Assembly (NCBI RefSeq): GCF_000003195.3 | Contig: NC_012871.2 | Location: forward strand, 53,471,978-53,535,977 | DNA: 64,000 nucleotides | Origin: Sorghum bicolor | Lineage: Eukaryota > Streptophyta > Magnoliopsida > Poales > Poaceae | Reading direction: 5' to 3' | Shown: piece after piece, positions 62,208-64,000 of the stretch | Position numbering within the stretch: the stretch's first letter is position 1 | Layout: each line of letters starts with the position of its first letter | Program-made: the position numbers and the translations under genes | Notes under the pieces: model-generated | Seen by the model: the letters and a program-made list of their open reading frames with translations, nothing else | The model's database searches: none | Told to the model about the DNA's origin: nothing

Positions 62208-63090
62208 GCACCGCCGGAACCACCGACTACGCCATCCAGCGAATCCCAGGACGAATGAGAAAACGGAGAGTCCCGTTCGGAGGACTTAAAAACACCGAAC
62301 GTCTTGCCAAGAGGTAAACTTGGTAGTTATCCTTTTCCTTTCAATTATTTTAAAATAGTTTGCTTAGTTAATCAGGTTCATGCTATCTTGAAAAAAAAAT
62401 AAAAATGTTAAAAATAGTAAGCCCCATGTGAGTATGCTCATGGCATAAAACCCATAAGTACATTCACCGTGGTGGCGTAAAAATGAAATAAATATATTCC
62501 TGTCCTGTAAAAATAAAATTATAAAAATAAATTTATGATCCTACTAAAGAGAGTAACATTTATTGAGGAGGCTCAACATGATAAAGGCTAGATACTTATG
62601 CTAACATTTAACTAGTTCCACAAAGCTTTGTTGTCTATTTGAGCTCCACAGAATTCAAGGATCAAAGAAGACTAGCAGACGGAGGACATCCTAATCGCTG
62701 TCAGGGTGCTGCCGACATTCAAATACACCTCCGCCAGCTGCTAGCTACATCAGAAGAAATTACGTTAAAATCCAGCTTGGGGGAGAGCACCCCCATTTAT
62801 CCAGCTAAGTGTTCTACTCACGTTTATATTTTACTCAAATAATAAAAAGATGCATAATCATATAAACCCAAATAATGATTTTGTGCTTACATATATATCT
62901 TTGCTTAGTTTGCTAATTAAATAAATAAATAAAGTTTGCTATGAACCCTCATGATAAGCTCTCACATGGAAATGATGAATAGTTGCTCTGCCATGACTAG
63001 TTCTCAAAATTGAAATCTCTCTCAAGTTTAGGCCTAACTGTTATTAACTAAGATTTGCTCTAAACCTGAACTTGTGGGAAGAGTACTTGA
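62208..63090 (+). other. Element G 3' internal region
   Basis: Colinear with C and E: CGGAGGACTTAAAAACACCG, AAGAGGTAAACTTGGTAGTT, CAAAGCTTTGTTGTCTATTT, and the internal polypurine-like tract AGCTTGGGGGAGAGCACCCC (62776-62795). It stops at GAGTACTTGA (63090), exactly where E continues with ATCTAAAG on its own strand, showing H has inserted. The ORF 62639-62842 is not conserved. Confidence 0.7.
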
Positions 63091-64000
63091 TGTTGGGTAT
63101 TCTTAACATCATTACCAAAAGTAGACTAAGTTCTCTAATCTAGTAACGGTGCTAAAAATGCCAAACCTATCCCTCACACCACTTAAGCCAAGTTGTCATC
63201 CCCAGCATGATATAAGAGACGCGGTATTGAAATATGCAATTGCTCTTCTAAATAAATAATGAATGGGATCTGCAAGCGCACAGATTAATACCGATGCAGC
63301 ATTTTAACCGGGAAGTATTCCAGGTATCGTTATTTATATTTTTACCACTGGGAAGGGATTAGCAATCATCACTATTGATTACAGAATAGAATATGAGATT
63401 GAGCATCTATCATTGCATGTATAATTGAGAACATTATATCTAACTCATCATACAGGGATAAGTGTCACATAAAGGATATATGAAATAATAATAGTGACAA
63501 GGATAACTAATCTGATCTAGCCGCATAATAAATATGATAAGCACCTCAATTAGATACTCTAGAAAGTCATTAGCATGGTATTAGAACGAACTACAAGAAT
63601 ATTCCCTAAGTTATTCTTAACTATATAGTCTAGCATTATCATAGTTAGTGCAAGCATACTTAGCAATCATCGCGAGACAAGACTACGCCCATGCATAGTG
63701 ATATTAGCAAGGAATATGAGAAACATAGCAATCACTCCCCTGTAATAATGTTGCTCTGCCAGCCCAATACACGAGAGGGGGACTATATAAGAATCAATGA
63801 AGCTGTCACTATCACGAACCACCCCATGATCTGGCATATTGGGTACAATCGCAGATAAATACGGTATAAGCACCACGCCTACACAATATCTATCATTTAC
63901 CCATGGATCCGATGGATAAACGCTATACGATCCTAAGCATGTATATAGATCCAATCTAACTAAGCCAAGTACATAACTATGATAAACTAAGAGCAATATA
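63091..64000 (-). mobile_element. Element H: LTR of a C-type element, running off the window
   Basis: Starts TGTTGGGTATTCTTAAC and follows the C LTRs with a few substitutions through 64000. It could be a solo LTR or the 3' LTR of a full element. The minus ORF 63996-63667 is the LTR ORF of this subfamily. Confidence 0.85.

Larger units (their letters stand above)
58087..63090 (+). mobile_element. Element G: non-autonomous Athila-like element with tandem protease relics, cut by element H
   Basis: 5' LTR 58087-59359, Asp-tRNA-type primer site at 59367, about 1.7 kb of sequence not found in C but partly shared with E, a gag scrap (zinc-knuckle half), PR1 and PR2 (61167-62207), then the 3' internal region colinear with C and E up to 63090, where element H inserts. 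No RT, RNase H or integrase is seen. Most of gag has been replaced. The 3' LTR is outside the window. Confidence 0.78.

Overview
This is a eukaryotic plant nuclear window. Introns with GT/AG borders, a CC-NB-ARC-LRR resistance-type gene, short-LTR Copia elements, grass-type MITEs and very large nested Athila- and Tat-lineage Gypsy elements point to a grass. Repeat style suggests Andropogoneae (sorghum/sugarcane/Miscanthus-like); that assignment is inference. I see no prokaryotic genes, CRISPR arrays or RNA genes.

Layout. 1-6.0 kb is gene-poor and consists of diverged tandem duplications (period about 0.68 kb) with LINE remnants, one holding an abnormal homopolymer-rich block (3.84-4.02 kb). 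6.06-6.55 kb is a truncated Copia 5' end (minus). 6.7-14.2 kb (minus) is one NLR gene: exon 1 Rx-N coiled coil, exon 2 NB-ARC, exon 3 MHD-like motif, LRRs and a Pro/Gln-rich tail. Its second intron carries a 3.3-kb Copia deletion derivative with a TTCAG target duplication. 14.5-15.7 kb holds a 583-bp fold-back MITE and two more MITE-like pieces. From 15.8 kb to the end is a retrotransposon nest.

The nest. A Copia 5' end (R) carries a solo LTR (16371-17841, TSD CCCGG) and is interrupted by element A (minus, from 17947). A carries another solo LTR (20294-22006, TSD GCTAT), and repeat D breaks A's right LTR. D is split by element B (plus, 28718-46253) and again by E (minus, from 47000). B contains young element C (minus, 35986-44267, TSD CCATC). 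E is cut by F, a Tat-type element in minus orientation with a multi-exon antisense gene. F is cut inside the end of its pol by G (plus), and G by H, which runs off the window.

How the parts relate. A, B, C, E, G, H and the solo LTRs share the TGTTGACGGT/CAACA ends. B, C and G (and weakly A) show a tRNA-Asp-type primer site. B is the only one with RT/RNase H/integrase, but its RT active-site Asp pair is changed, its protease-like domain lacks a D-T/S-G, and its gag has no visible zinc knuckle. C, with relics in A and G, has a gag with zinc knuckle plus two tandem aspartic-protease domains and no RT or integrase. This suggests a non-autonomous gag-PR-PR family mobilised in trans, possibly complementary to a B-like helper. 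B also has an extra 209-codon ORF behind a U3-like internal promoter. I consider these two observations the most novel content.
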